From NCBI GenBank assembly GCA_036504235.1, contig DASXVN010000020.1, forward strand, positions 1 through 43,718: 43,718 nt of DNA, read 5' to 3'. The notes under the pieces are model-generated. The model was not told the origin of the DNA, did no database searches, and worked only from the letters and a program-made list of their open reading frames with translations. This stretch comes from Zipacnadum sp036504235 (GTDB lineage Bacteria; Armatimonadota; Zipacnadia; Zipacnadales; Zipacnadaceae). Numbering within the stretch: the stretch's first letter is position 1; every line of letters starts with the position of its first letter. Made by a program: the position numbers and the translations under genes. Shown here piece after piece: positions 7,148 through 15,483 of the stretch.

Positions 7148-9265
7148 ATGGCCAAGCGCAAATCCTCAGCCTCGGCAGGTCCTCCCGCCGCGCCGCCGCC
7201 GGCCCTTTCGTGGTGGCTGCTGAGCGCCCGGCTGCTGCTGATTGTGCTGGTCCCGATTCTGCCGCTGGCGGCGGGCAAACTGGCCGTCTGGCAGACGGAA
7301 CTAGTCGCCCTGGTCGTGCTGGTCGCGGCGCTGCTAGCCGTGCTCGGCGCTCCCTGCAAGGTTTTCGGCCGGCCCCACGCCGAGGACTGGGCGGCGGGAG
7401 CGCTGCTGGTGCTGCTGCTGGCGGCGATCCCCGGCGCGGCGTATCTGCACGCGGCGCTGGTGGCGGTTATGCAGGTGCTGTCCTACCTCCTGGCGCTGTG
7501 GTTGGCGCGGGGGCTGTTTGCTGACCGGCGCTGGCGCGACGCCCTGGTGGTGGCCCTGATCGCCGGCGGCGCGCTGGTCGCGCTGCTGGGCGGCCAGGAG
7601 TACCTGCTCACGGTGCGGGCCACCGGCAACACCGGCTGGCGCGTTTTCGCCACCTTCTTCAACCCCAATCTGGTCGCCGCCTACCTCCTGGTCATGCTGC
7701 CTCCGGCGGCGGTCTGGGCGTTGCAGGCCTGGCGGCCGACCGCGGAGCAAAGCCCGCTGGCCCGCCCCCTGTCCCTGGGCGCGGTGCTGGTCATGCTGGT
7801 CGCCCTGCCGCTCACCGGCTCCAAGGGCGCGGCGCTGGGCGCCCTGGTCGCGGTGCTGGTGCTGGGCTGGACCGTGGCCCCGCGGGGCACGAGCTGGGGC
7901 CGCCGCCTGCGCTGGGGCGTACTGGCTCTGATCCTCTGCGGCCTGCTGGCCGGAGCGGCGCTGCCCCCGTTGCGCGCCCGCGTGCTGGCCTCCACCGGCG
8001 ACCAGGCCAACTCCAGCGGCTTTCGCCTGTATGTCTGGAAAAGTATGGTAACCATGATCCACGAGCGGCCCCTGCGCGGCTTTGGCCCCGGCAGTTTCGA
8101 GTGGACCTATCCCCACTATGCCCAGGCCGGATTCACCCGCCTGGGGCACGAGAGTTACCTGCAGATGGCGGCGGAGGCCGGGCTGCCCGCGCTGCTCGCC
8201 TTCCTGGCGCTGTGGATTGCGCTTCTGCGGCGACTGGGCCGGCGAGTGACCGCGGCGGCGTCTCCGGGAGACCGCCTGCTGCCGGCTGCGGCGCTCGCTG
8301 CGCTGGCCGGATTCCTGGTGCACAATCTGGTGGACTATAGCTGGTATTGCCCGGCAGTGACCGTCTCGCTGCTCCTGCTGGTAGGCGCAGCGCTCGCCGG
8401 GGACGGTCCGCCGCCGGCGGCCGCGCCGCGTCCCCGCGCCCGGTGGTTGGTCGCCGCGGCACTGCTGGTCATCACTCTGCTAGTGGCGGGAGTTTTGCTC
8501 CCGGCGCAGTACCTGCAGGCGCAGGCCCACGCCGCCGCCGTACAAGGCAATCCCTCCGCGCTGGAGCTGGCCCGGCGAGCCTGCGCTCTCGATCCTCAGG
8601 ACGCGGACCTGCTCGACACGCTGGCCAAGATCGCGCCCTACCAGGGGCTTTCCGCCGCGGAGGGCCGGCGCGAGGCGATTGCGGCCCGGCTCCAGGCGGC
8701 GCGGCTCCGCCCCGGGGACGCCACTAATCTGCGCCTGCTGGCGTTGCTTTACGCCGACGCCAGCGACCTGCCCCACGCCCTGGCCGCCACCCAGCAGTGC
8801 CTGACCACCTACCCGACGTACCTCCTGGGCTGGGCGACGCAGGCCCGGCTGGCCGCGCAGGCGGGGAATCCTCAGTTGGCGACCGCCTCCTGGCAGCACC
8901 TCGCGGACCTGTGGGGGACGCCCATTCAGAAGTACGCCGCCCTGGGCGACCTCCCCGACCCCAACTACCTGTTTGCCTGGGATTACCTGGCCGCGCGCGC
9001 CCGCGAGCGCGGCGACCGGGCGACGGAGACCACCTACCGCCGCCTGATGGCGGTCCTGCTGGAGAAGTGGTACCGGACCGACGACACCCAGCGCACACTC
9101 ATGCATCAGTCGGTCCTGTTGCGCGAGGGCGACGAGCCGCTGCTGGACCGCATGGCCGACGAAACTGAGGCGTTCCTGGCCGGCGAACCCGCGGACGCGC
9201 CGCTCGTCCCGAGCCTACAGCAGGCCCGCACCACAGCGCGAGAGAATCGGCGCACACTACCCTAG
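7148..9265 (+). CDS. O-antigen ligase/polymerase (Wzy-C) family membrane protein with TPR tail
   Basis: A 705-aa protein with about 12 hydrophobic segments from residue 20 to 450, followed by a soluble helical region. The signature GFGPGSFEWTYPHY (near 311) then GHESYLQMAAEAGLPAL matches the periplasmic loop and following helix of the Wzy_C family, which includes WaaL-type ligases and Wzy polymerases that move lipid-linked glycans onto acceptors. Residues about 470-640 contain TPR-like helices (SALELARRACALDPQDADLL, DLPHALAATQQCLTTYPTYL). The fusion of a Wzy_C core to TPRs is common in Gram-positive-related and deep-branching phyla. ATG 7148 has only a weak site. aroQ follows after 13 bp, so co-transcription is likely. 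Acceptor and donor glycan are unknown. Confidence 0.85.
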   Translation: MAKRKSSASAGPPAAPPPALSWWLLSARLLLIVLVPILPLAAGKLAVWQTELVALVVLVAALLAVLGAPCKVFGRPHAEDWAAGALLVLLLAAIPGAAYLHAALVAVMQVLSYLLALWLARGLFADRRWRDALVVALIAGGALVALLGGQEYLLTVRATGNTGWRVFATFFNPNLVAAYLLVMLPPAAVWALQAWRPTAEQSPLARPLSLGAVLVMLVALPLTGSKGAALGALVAVLVLGWTVAPRGTSWGRRLRWGVLALILCGLLAGAALPPLRARVLASTGDQANSSGFRLYVWKSMVTMIHERPLRGFGPGSFEWTYPHYAQAGFTRLGHESYLQMAAEAGLPALLAFLALWIALLRRLGRRVTAAASPGDRLLPAAALAALAGFLVHNLVDYSWYCPAVTVSLLLLVGAALAGDGPPPAAAPRPRARWLVAAALLVITLLVAGVLLPAQYLQAQAHAAAVQGNPSALELARRACALDPQDADLLDTLAKIAPYQGLSAAEGRREAIAARLQAARLRPGDATNLRLLALLYADASDLPHALAATQQCLTTYPTYLLGWATQARLAAQAGNPQLATASWQHLADLWGTPIQKYAALGDLPDPNYLFAWDYLAARARERGDRATETTYRRLMAVLLEKWYRTDDTQRTLMHQSVLLREGDEPLLDRMADETEAFLAGEPADAPLVPSLQQARTTARENRRTLP

Positions 9266-9278
9266 GGAGGGCGATGAG

Positions 9279-9722
9279 ATGAACATTCTGGTGATTCACG
9301 GCCCCAACCTGAATCTGCTCGGCCGGCGCGAGCCCAAGGTCTACGGCAGCCACACTCTGGCGCAGATTGACGAGATGATCCGCGCCGAGGCCACCGTCCT
9401 GGGCCATCAGGTCAAGATCCTGCAGTCCAACCACGAGGGCGCGATTGTCGAGGCCATCCAGGAGGCCCTGGACTGGGCGGAGGCGATCATCATCAACCCC
9501 GCCGCCTACACGCATACCTCCGTGGCCATCCGCGACGCGCTGGCCGCCGTGCGCCTGCCGGCAATTGAGGTTCACCTGAGCAACACCCAGGCCCGCGAGG
9601 ACTTCCGCCACCAGTCGCTGACCGCGCCGGTGTGCGCCGGGGTCATCGCCGGGTTCGGCGCGCATGGCTATCTGGCCGCCCTGCGCCTGGCCGCCACGCT
9701 GCAGACGGCGGCCGACAAATGA
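9279..9722 (+). CDS. aroQ: 3-dehydroquinate dehydratase, type II
   Basis: Catalyses 3-dehydroquinate to 3-dehydroshikimate, the third step of the shikimate pathway, as a dodecamer of a flavodoxin-like fold. At 147 aa it is full length. Diagnostic motifs are IHGPNLNLLGRREPKVYG (catalytic Arg/Tyr loop), QSNHEGAIVEAI (catalytic Glu region), INPAAYTHTSVAIRDAL (catalytic His) and EVHLSNTQAREDFRHQS. The start ATG 9279 follows GGGAGG at 9265-9270. The stop TGA overlaps the ATG of the downstream aminopeptidase as ATGA, implying translational coupling. An aroQ-peptidase pair (often followed by efp) is a common arrangement in many bacteria. Here efp does not follow. Confidence 0.97.
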   Translation: MNILVIHGPNLNLLGRREPKVYGSHTLAQIDEMIRAEATVLGHQVKILQSNHEGAIVEAIQEALDWAEAIIINPAAYTHTSVAIRDALAAVRLPAIEVHLSNTQAREDFRHQSLTAPVCAGVIAGFGAHGYLAALRLAATLQTAADK

Positions 9723-10783
9723 TGGATTACCCGCGCCGTCGCCATAGCCTGCAGGAACTCCTGGCCCCCCCGAACCTGGAGGCGCTGCTGGTCACCAAGC
9801 CCGTGAACGTGCGCTACCTCACGGGCTTTACCGGCGAGGGCTTGCTCTTGCTGGGCCCCGAGCCGGTGCTCTGCACGGACCGGCGCTACGAGGTGGACGC
9901 CCATGAGCAGGCAGTCGGCTGCCGGGTGATCTGCACCGACCGCAGCCATTTGTCCAGCCTGGTCGAGGCGACCGCCGCTTCCAGCTACACGCGGCTGGGC
10001 TTTGAGCCGGACGCCCTCACCTGGACCCAGCACGAGTTTCTCACCAAGGGGCTGCCGGGTGCGGAACTGGTCTCCGCGCCGCAGCTAGTGGAGGGTCTGC
10101 GCGCCCGCAAGGACGCGGCGGAAGTGGCGCTGATCGAGCGGGCCTGCGGGATTGCCGACCGCGCGCTAGCCCACCTGATCGCGGCCCTGGCGCCGGGGCG
10201 GACCGAGAAGGAGTTGTCCTGGGAGTTCACAGCCGCCATTCTGGCCGCGGGGGCGGAGGACGTCAGCTTCCCGCTGATCATCGCCTCCGGCCCGCAGGCG
10301 GCGCTGCCCCACGCCACCGTGACCGGCCGCCCGCTGCAAGTCGGGGACATGGTGGTCATGGACGTGGGGGTGAAGGTCGAGGGATACTGCTCCGATATCA
10401 CCCGCACCGTGCCGGTGGGCGCGCCGACGGACGAGTTCGTCACCCGCTACCAGGCGGTCCGGGCGGCTCAGCAAGCGGGGATCGCGGCGCTGGCGGTGGG
10501 CTGCCCCGCCGCGGAGGTGGACCACGCCGCGCGGCAGGTCCTGGAGGAAGCGGGTCTAGGAGAAGCATTTGCCCACAGCCTGGGGCACGGGGTGGGCCTG
10601 GAGATACACGAGGGGCCCTCGGTCAGCCGCCTCAGTCCGGCTCGCTTGGAGCCGGGCAACGTCGTGACCATCGAGCCGGGCGTCTACTTCCCCGGCTGGG
10701 GCGGGATTCGTCTGGAGGAGCTGCTGGTTCTCGAGAAGTCCGGTCCCCGGCAGCTCACCGCCGCTCCCCTCTGGGAGCCGTAA
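9719..10783 (+). CDS. M24-family Xaa-Pro aminopeptidase/dipeptidase
   Basis: A dinuclear-metal peptidase that removes an N-terminal residue preceding proline or cleaves Xaa-Pro dipeptides. The 354-aa protein has an N-terminal creatinase-like domain (residues about 10-130; LLVTKPVNVRYLTGFTGEG) and a C-terminal pita-bread domain. All five metal ligands are in the expected motifs: Asp215 (VMDVGV), Asp226 (YCSDITRT), His290 (HSLGHGVGLEIHEGP), Glu319 (TIEPGVY) and Glu333 (IRLEEL). The start is ATG 9719, overlapping the aroQ stop; the second ATG at 9722 is a possible alternative. The sequence favours the PepP/PepQ-like proline peptidase branch over methionine aminopeptidase because of the N-terminal domain. 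It converges on the response regulator with a gap of only 5 bp. Confidence 0.94.
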   Translation: MMDYPRRRHSLQELLAPPNLEALLVTKPVNVRYLTGFTGEGLLLLGPEPVLCTDRRYEVDAHEQAVGCRVICTDRSHLSSLVEATAASSYTRLGFEPDALTWTQHEFLTKGLPGAELVSAPQLVEGLRARKDAAEVALIERACGIADRALAHLIAALAPGRTEKELSWEFTAAILAAGAEDVSFPLIIASGPQAALPHATVTGRPLQVGDMVVMDVGVKVEGYCSDITRTVPVGAPTDEFVTRYQAVRAAQQAGIAALAVGCPAAEVDHAARQVLEEAGLGEAFAHSLGHGVGLEIHEGPSVSRLSPARLEPGNVVTIEPGVYFPGWGGIRLEELLVLEKSGPRQLTAAPLWEP

Positions 10784-10788
10784 ACCTA

Positions 10789-11487
10789 CTAGCGCAACTG
10801 GAACTTGTAGCCGACGCCCCAGACAGTCGCGAGGGCCCAAGGCACCACGAAGCGCTCCTCGATCTTCTGGCGCAGGCGCTTGATGTGGGTGTCAATGGTT
10901 CGGTAGTTGTCGTCCTCCGGCCGGTAGCCCCACACCTTCTCCATAATCTCCTCCCGGCTGAACACGCGCCCCGGTTGCGCGGCCAGGTAGAAGAGCAGGT
11001 CAAACTCCTTGGGGGTCATCACCAGTTCCGAGCCGTCCACGATGACCGTACGCGTCGGCAGGTCAATCTCCAGGCTCGGCAGGCTCAGGTGTCGCTGGGG
11101 GATGGCGATCTGGTCAATGGCCTCCACGCGCCGCAGCAAGGCGCGGACGCGCGCTACCAGTTCGCGCGGGCCGTACGGCTTGGGCAGGTAATCATCAGCG
11201 CCCAGTTCCAGACCGACGACCTTGTCCACCTCGTCGTCTTTGCCGGTAACCATGATGATCGGCACCTGCGAGCGGCTGCGGAGCTGGCGGCAGACGGACA
11301 GCCCGTCCATGCCCGGCAGCATCACGTCCAGGATCACCAGATCCGGCTCGAGCTCGTCAAAGAGGCGCAGGCCTTCTTCCCCGCTGGCGGCCACATGCAC
11401 CACGTAGCCTTCCGGCTCCAGGGTAGCCAGGGCCAAACGCTGGTCGCTCTCCGTGTCCTCAATCAGCAGAATTCGCTTCTTGTCCAC
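10789..11487 (-). CDS. OmpR/PhoB-family response regulator
   Basis: A two-component DNA-binding response regulator, 232 aa. The receiver domain (residues 4-118) has the acidic pocket IED at 9-11, phospho-acceptor Asp54 (VILDVMLPGMDG), Thr81 and Lys103 (DDYLPKPYG). A winged-helix domain follows (about 133-230), with the typical TPKEFDLLFYLAAQPGRVFS and GYRPEDDNYRTIDTHIKRLR recognition helix. The start is GTG 11487 with an AAGGC-type site upstream. A strong promoter is visible at 11532-11560 and a nested inverted repeat sits further up (11578-11630). No histidine kinase is encoded in the window, so its partner is elsewhere. The PAS/GAF protein at 34882-36960 lacks a kinase domain and cannot serve by itself. 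Confidence 0.95.
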   Translation of the reverse strand: MDKKRILLIEDTESDQRLALATLEPEGYVVHVAASGEEGLRLFDELEPDLVILDVMLPGMDGLSVCRQLRSRSQVPIIMVTGKDDEVDKVVGLELGADDYLPKPYGPRELVARVRALLRRVEAIDQIAIPQRHLSLPSLEIDLPTRTVIVDGSELVMTPKEFDLLFYLAAQPGRVFSREEIMEKVWGYRPEDDNYRTIDTHIKRLRQKIEERFVVPWALATVWGVGYKFQLR

Positions 11488-11531
11488 CGGGTTGCCTTCT
11501 TTCGCGCGAGACTAGACGGGACCGCCTGCAC

Positions 11532-11560
11532 AGTATATCCTTCAAAACTGCCACAGTAAA
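11532..11560 (-). promoter_or_regulatory. Sigma-A-type promoter of the response regulator
   Basis: Read on the minus strand: TTTACT, 17-bp spacer, TATACT. The -10 box lies 44 bases before the GTG start at 11487. This is one of the clearest promoters in the window. Confidence 0.75.
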
Positions 11561-11577
11561 GGATAAACAGCTCAAGC

Positions 11578-11630
11578 TCATTTCAAACTAAAGAATTGCT
11601 AAATCATCACGCAATTATGGGTTGAAATGA
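11578..11630. repeat. Nested AT-rich inverted repeat
   Basis: Outer arms TCATTTCAA (11578-11586) and TTGAAATGA (11622-11630) match perfectly. Inner arms AATTGC (11594-11599) and GCAATT (11611-11616) also match, on nearly the same centre. The segment is AT-rich in a G+C-rich genome. It sits just upstream of the response-regulator promoter and about 100 bp past the end of the membrane-protein cluster. It could be an operator, an autoregulatory site or the cluster's transcription end. Confidence 0.6.
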
Positions 11631-11731
11631 CATACCGGCGGCTCCCCTAGAGCCTCCGCGCGCGGTTTCTGGCCCATCCAGTCCAACCCGGTTTCGGGAA
11701 GACCCCGTCCCGGACCCCGGGGGCGAGCTCC

Positions 11732-12442
11732 TCAGTGATGCCACCACAGGGGCGCCCACTGGTACACCAGGAACTGCAAGCGCCCGATGAGCAAGGCTAC
11801 GCGCGCCATGACTGTGTTGCCAAACCCGGCGCCGAACGCGATCATCAGGAACCACACGCCCAGCCGCGAGGCGCGACCGAAGTTGCCGGTATGGGGCTTG
11901 GAGAAGTAGAAGTAGGCGAGCGTCGTGAGCACCGCCGCCGCCAGCACCCAGTTGCCGATCAGGTCAGCCACCCCGAGAGCCGGTGCACCGGGAGCCAGCG
12001 GGCCAAAGGGGGCGACGGTCCCGTGGGCCTGCTCCAGGATGTTGGCCTGAAAGACCACCGGGATGGCCGCGCCGGAGCCCAGCCCTACAATGAAGGCGAT
12101 GGGCCAGCGCGACATCCAGCTCCAGCGCGGGATGAACCGCCCGAAGAACATCAGCCCCAGCAGCGCCGGGAGCAGCACCAGGTAGTTGGGGCCGGGCAGG
12201 TCTACCTTATCCGGGCTGAATAGCGGAAAGATCAGCTTGGGCAGCACGCCGGTGTTGTAGAGAATGACCGTGCCGTACGCCGCGGAGATGCCGACAAAGA
12301 GATGCTCGGCGACCTTGTAGAGCGGGTTGTCGCCGTACAGGAAGCTGTACACGGCCAGCGTAATGACCGCGGCCACCCAGATGCCAGCTATCATCCAGGG
12401 GTCGGGGCCGGCCAGATTAGGCAGCGCAGCGGTCGGCGGCAC
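11732..12442 (-). CDS. Seven-helix membrane protein of unknown function (last gene of the cluster)
   Basis: A 236-aa protein with about seven hydrophobic segments: WMIAGIWVAAVITLAVYSFL, LFVGISAAYGTVILY, NYLVLLPALLGLMFF, WPIAFIVGLGSGAAIPVVF, LIGNWVLAAAVLTTLAYFYF, LGVWFLMIAFGAGFGNTVMA and a final segment near MARVALLIGRLQFLVY. I recognise no named family. It starts at GTG 12442, one base after the previous gene's stop, with GAGGTG four bases upstream inside that gene, so the two are translationally linked. It is the most downstream member of the nine-gene minus-strand cluster. Repeated glycines in the helices suggest a channel- or complex-type membrane component, but that is conjecture. Confidence 0.78.
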   Translation of the reverse strand: MPPTAALPNLAGPDPWMIAGIWVAAVITLAVYSFLYGDNPLYKVAEHLFVGISAAYGTVILYNTGVLPKLIFPLFSPDKVDLPGPNYLVLLPALLGLMFFGRFIPRWSWMSRWPIAFIVGLGSGAAIPVVFQANILEQAHGTVAPFGPLAPGAPALGVADLIGNWVLAAAVLTTLAYFYFSKPHTGNFGRASRLGVWFLMIAFGAGFGNTVMARVALLIGRLQFLVYQWAPLWWHH

Positions 12443-12443
12443 G

Positions 12444-13307
12444 TTACACCTCTTCTCCGGTCGGGGGCTCCGGCGGCTCGGCAGTTGGTTCCTCGCGGTG
12501 TCGGCGGCTGGCGAAGTAGGCCACGTTGCCGACGATCACCAGCAGCACCATCAGCAGATGACAGGCGGTCACGCCCGGCATCCCCAGCATGGCCTGGTCG
12601 GGCACGCCGATGAGCTTCTCGTACTCGGCCGCCGCCGCGATGCCGTTGAGCATGCCCACGATCTGCCCGGTGCGCAGGTAGACGTAATAGTCGGTGGCCT
12701 GCACCGAGGTCGTCCCCACCGCCACCGGCACCTTGTAGCGCTGGTGCGCGAAGGCGATCCAGGCGCCGGGCATGCCCGTGCCGGAAATGGTGATGAGCAG
12801 GCCGATATCCTGGTAGTTGCGCACCCCGCGCAGCACCGGCAGCGGCGCGGTGCTCGCCAGGTGGGCGTCGGTCGGAAAGACGCGCTTGAGGTTCTCGCCC
12901 AGGCCCAGGATGACCGCCAGGCCCCCGGTCTTATAGCCCAGGTTGACCCAGTCCTCCCCCCGCCTCTTGCCCGCCTCTTCCCCGGTCTGATTAAGCACGT
13001 CGTCCACCATCAGCACGCCGCTGGGCAGCATGGTCATGCCGATCACGCGCGCGTTGCGCCGGTGCAGGTGGCGGGTGATCGCCATCGCCATGGGGTACAA
13101 CTCGGGCTTGACCGCCGGGTCAAAGTCAAAGGAGACCAGCACCGGCGTCCCCGGGGGCAGCTTCTCGATGTAGTCGTACAGCGACTGCGTCCAGGGGTTG
13201 ATGTACTGGGGCGGCTGCTTCCATTGCAGCAGGAAGGGAGCCAGCACCACCGCGAAGAGCAGCGCGTAGATCAGGCGGCGGTCAATGTGCAAGAGCTTAT
13301 CCCACAT
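12444..13307 (-). CDS. Membrane-anchored protein of unknown function in the ATPase cluster
   Basis: A 287-aa protein. An N-terminal transmembrane helix (LIYALLFAVVLAPFLLQW) is followed by a globular domain of about 215 residues and a C-terminal transmembrane helix (VTACHLLMVLLVIVGNVAYF). The globular part has an alternating alpha/beta look: VLVSFDFDPAVKPELYPMAM, ARVIGMTMLPSGVL, GLAVILGLGENLKRVF and IGLLITISGTGMPGAWI. It contains no motif I can tie to an enzyme. Its architecture (helix, alpha/beta domain, helix) resembles the DUF6754-like protein two genes upstream. ATG 13307 follows GGGAGG at some distance; the upstream gene ends 21 bp before it. It is probably co-transcribed with its neighbours and part of one membrane complex (inference). 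Confidence 0.78.
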   Translation of the reverse strand: MWDKLLHIDRRLIYALLFAVVLAPFLLQWKQPPQYINPWTQSLYDYIEKLPPGTPVLVSFDFDPAVKPELYPMAMAITRHLHRRNARVIGMTMLPSGVLMVDDVLNQTGEEAGKRRGEDWVNLGYKTGGLAVILGLGENLKRVFPTDAHLASTAPLPVLRGVRNYQDIGLLITISGTGMPGAWIAFAHQRYKVPVAVGTTSVQATDYYVYLRTGQIVGMLNGIAAAAEYEKLIGVPDQAMLGMPGVTACHLLMVLLVIVGNVAYFASRRHREEPTAEPPEPPTGEEV

Positions 13308-13328
13308 AGTCCCGGGCGGGGGCCTCCC

Positions 13329-13952
13329 CTAGTCACCCCCCAGATGCGAGCGCTCGATGCCCAGGATGATGCGCAGGGAGGTAGCGATCACGCCCAGCGC
13401 CACGCCGAACAGGATGGCCCGCTTGGCGCCGACCGTGGGGTAGATCATGATCCACTCGGTGATCCGGGGCAGGTAGCCGTGCGAGAGTTCCCCGCCCAAG
13501 GGGATGCGCCCGATGATGACGATGATCGCCGCCACCAGCAGAATGGTCGCCTCCACGCTCCGCGCCCGGAAGCTCCGGTAGGCGGCGGAGGCCATGAAGA
13601 AGGCCAGCAGCGAAAAAACGGTGGAGTCCAGCGGCACTTGCACCCAGGTGAACATCCACTGGAAGGGCGACCCCTTCTCGGTACCCCAGCCCAGGCCGAG
13701 GATGAGCATCAGAAAGAAGCTGCCCAGGGTGATGAAACTGTACCCCCAGCTCTTCCGGCGCTGGCGAATGCGGTCGATATGCGTGCGAAACAGGCTCCCC
13801 AGCCCCAGCACCATCGCGAAAATCCCGATGATGGTGGCCCAGTCCAGCAGCACATCGTAGACTTCCTTCAGCCGCTGGTGCGGCACGAAGAACTGGACCA
13901 GGAAGAACATCCCGGCCAAAAAGCCAATTGCCAGCGGCGCTTGCATTCTCAT
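13329..13952 (-). CDS. Polytopic membrane protein of unknown function in the ATPase cluster
   Basis: A 207-aa protein with about six hydrophobic segments (APLAIGFLAGMFFLVQFFV, WATIIGIFAMVLGLGSLF, LGSFFLMLILGLGWG, VFSLLAFFMASAAY, ATILLVAAIIVIIGRI and a final one near AILFGVALGVIATSL). The charged loop RTHIDRIRQRRKSWGYS is likely cytosolic. No family recognised. ATG 13952 is followed by a second ATG two codons on. A GGTGAG site is seen upstream. A branched palindromic repeat (14015-14157) separates it from the next gene up, the only sizeable break within the cluster. Confidence 0.76.
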   Translation of the reverse strand: MRMQAPLAIGFLAGMFFLVQFFVPHQRLKEVYDVLLDWATIIGIFAMVLGLGSLFRTHIDRIRQRRKSWGYSFITLGSFFLMLILGLGWGTEKGSPFQWMFTWVQVPLDSTVFSLLAFFMASAAYRSFRARSVEATILLVAAIIVIIGRIPLGGELSHGYLPRITEWIMIYPTVGAKRAILFGVALGVIATSLRIILGIERSHLGGD

Positions 13953-14014
13953 AATCGAATCTCACCGGTGTGACCGGACAGGAAACCGCTTCGGACCGCT
14001 TGCGGCTAACTCTC

Positions 14015-14157
14015 CCGGAGGGGCCGCATACGAGCACGATCCGCTTCCGAGCGGAACGCGCGCAAGTACCCGGCCCAGGGCTAGCGGCAGACCGTGGGCC
14101 GGATGCTTCCGTGCGCCCGCCGCAGACGTCGGCCGTACTCGCATTCGGCCCCTCCGG
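14015..14157. repeat. Branched palindromic repeat, copy A
   Basis: A 143-bp element whose ends are complementary (CCGGAGGGGCCGCATACGAG with CTCGCATTCGGCCCCTCCGG). An inner stem is formed by CCCGGCCCA (about 14070) with TGGGCCGG (about 14095), and side hairpins are CCGCTTCCGAGCGG at 14041-14054 and a CCGACGTCTGCGGCGG-type hairpin (minus-strand reading) near 14116-14131. Its reverse complement aligns closely with copy B (33219-33351) and, less closely, copy C (42227-42360). It lies in the only sizeable non-coding gap of the nine-gene cluster. Confidence 0.85.
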
Positions 14158-14172
14158 AGGGGCCCCTCCGCC

Positions 14173-15483
14173 TCACGTCTTCAACAAACTCAAAAACCAC
14201 TTCGCCAACTGCGGCGACCAGGCGCCGGCCTCCAGGATAATGCCCACGATCATCAGCGCCGCCAGCAGCGCCTTGCCCAGGTCCTGGGCCTTGAGCTGGG
14301 CCAGCAGGATCGGGTTGCGCGAGAGGTACGCGCCCGCCGCATACAGCTCCTCGCCCATCAGCGTGTAGTCGCAGGAGACGATGAAGAAGGGCAACTGGGT
14401 GTCCTGGTCGGTGCCGGCGATCTGCAGGGAATCCACCATATTGCCGGTCTCCGCCAGGATCAGCGACTCGGCGGCGAAGTAGCCCATGAAGAAGTTCACC
14501 GCCGGACGCTGGCGCAGCATGATCCCGCCCACGGCGGTCACAAAGCCAAACTGGCTGCCGGTGATAAAGAAGATATTCTCCGCGTTGTAGGTCTCCGGAT
14601 GCCCCGCGTGCAGGTACGCCTGCGAGACGATCTCGCGCTCCGCGGTCATCACCATCGGGTCCGAGCAAGGCACAATCAGGCTGGTGCCATAGGGCGCGGT
14701 CTTGGTGGCCAGGTGCCCCAGAATCAGCATGGAGGTAATGGTAGCGATGTCGTCCGCTCCGCCCAGCCCGGTGACGTAGAGAATCGGCCGGCCCATCTCG
14801 GTGGCGCGGCCGATAGCGTCCTCCACGGCCTGCAAGCCCGCGATGGGCCGCACATACATATCACGTTTGCGGGCCAAGCCCAGCACGACCAGGGTGATCA
14901 GACTGAAGAGTACCGTGCCCACCAGCACGTTGTTGTTCGCCGTATCGTACCAGCGCCCCGCCGTCGTCGCAGGTCCGGCGACCGCGGACTTGGCCTCAAC
15001 CAGCCCGTCGGTCACGATGTGATTGGCGTCGTCGGGGTCATACAGCAAGGTCGTGCCCGCCGGCAGGTAGAGCGCCCCGACCTGCACGTAGTAGGCGTGA
15101 CCGACCTTCAGGTCCTTATAGATCGCCACCAGCCGCTTGGAGTGGGCGTCGCCGACCTGCACGTCCTTGTAGCGTTCGCCGACTTTCATCTCATTGACCG
15201 CCGCCCCGTCCTGGTCGGCGCCCTCGACCACCGCGCCGGTCGCCAGTTTGGTCGGCTCCTCCCCCACGTACACCCGATAGGCCGCAGGAGCCGGACCGCC
15301 CTTCGCCACCGGGGTCCACTTCACCAGGACGCTGCCGCCGGACAGGTCGTCGGCGTTGTTCTCCACGTGCACGGAGCCGGGCGCCGGCAGCGTCTGCGCG
15401 ACCAGGGGCAAGACCGCCAGCCCCAGGAGCAGCGCCGCTAGCGCCGGCAGAAGTTGTCGCGGAAGTCGCTTCATCGGGGTCAT
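14173..15483 (-). CDS. Secreted/membrane protein with fibronectin-III-like and DUF6754-like domains
   Basis: A 436-aa protein. A signal-type N-terminus (LLPALAALLLGLAVLPLVAQ) is followed by an external fibronectin-III-like beta domain, roughly residues 30-150 (LPAPGSVHVENNADDLSGGS, VLVKWTPVAKGG, AAYRVYVGEEPTKLA). A transmembrane helix lies near 190-205 (VLVGTVLFSLITLVVLGLA). The cytosolic domain to about 400 is rich in Gly and Ala (LYVTGLGGADDIATITSMLI, FFITGSQFGFVTAVGGIM), and a hydrophobic C-terminus follows. The domain order matches what I recall of DUF6754 proteins, whose function is unknown. The start ATG 15483 overlaps the stop of the upstream gene (ATGA), so they are coupled. It is probably a central component of the clustered membrane assembly. 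Confidence 0.8.
   Translation of the reverse strand: MTPMKRLPRQLLPALAALLLGLAVLPLVAQTLPAPGSVHVENNADDLSGGSVLVKWTPVAKGGPAPAAYRVYVGEEPTKLATGAVVEGADQDGAAVNEMKVGERYKDVQVGDAHSKRLVAIYKDLKVGHAYYVQVGALYLPAGTTLLYDPDDANHIVTDGLVEAKSAVAGPATTAGRWYDTANNNVLVGTVLFSLITLVVLGLARKRDMYVRPIAGLQAVEDAIGRATEMGRPILYVTGLGGADDIATITSMLILGHLATKTAPYGTSLIVPCSDPMVMTAEREIVSQAYLHAGHPETYNAENIFFITGSQFGFVTAVGGIMLRQRPAVNFFMGYFAAESLILAETGNMVDSLQIAGTDQDTQLPFFIVSCDYTLMGEELYAAGAYLSRNPILLAQLKAQDLGKALLAALMIVGIILEAGAWSPQLAKWFLSLLKT

Noticed and set aside
12327..13973. 548-codon plus-strand frame opposite cluster genes
   Set aside because: Same antisense composition (RHRR, HQH, GQ-rich) with no domain. It covers three well-supported minus-strand genes.
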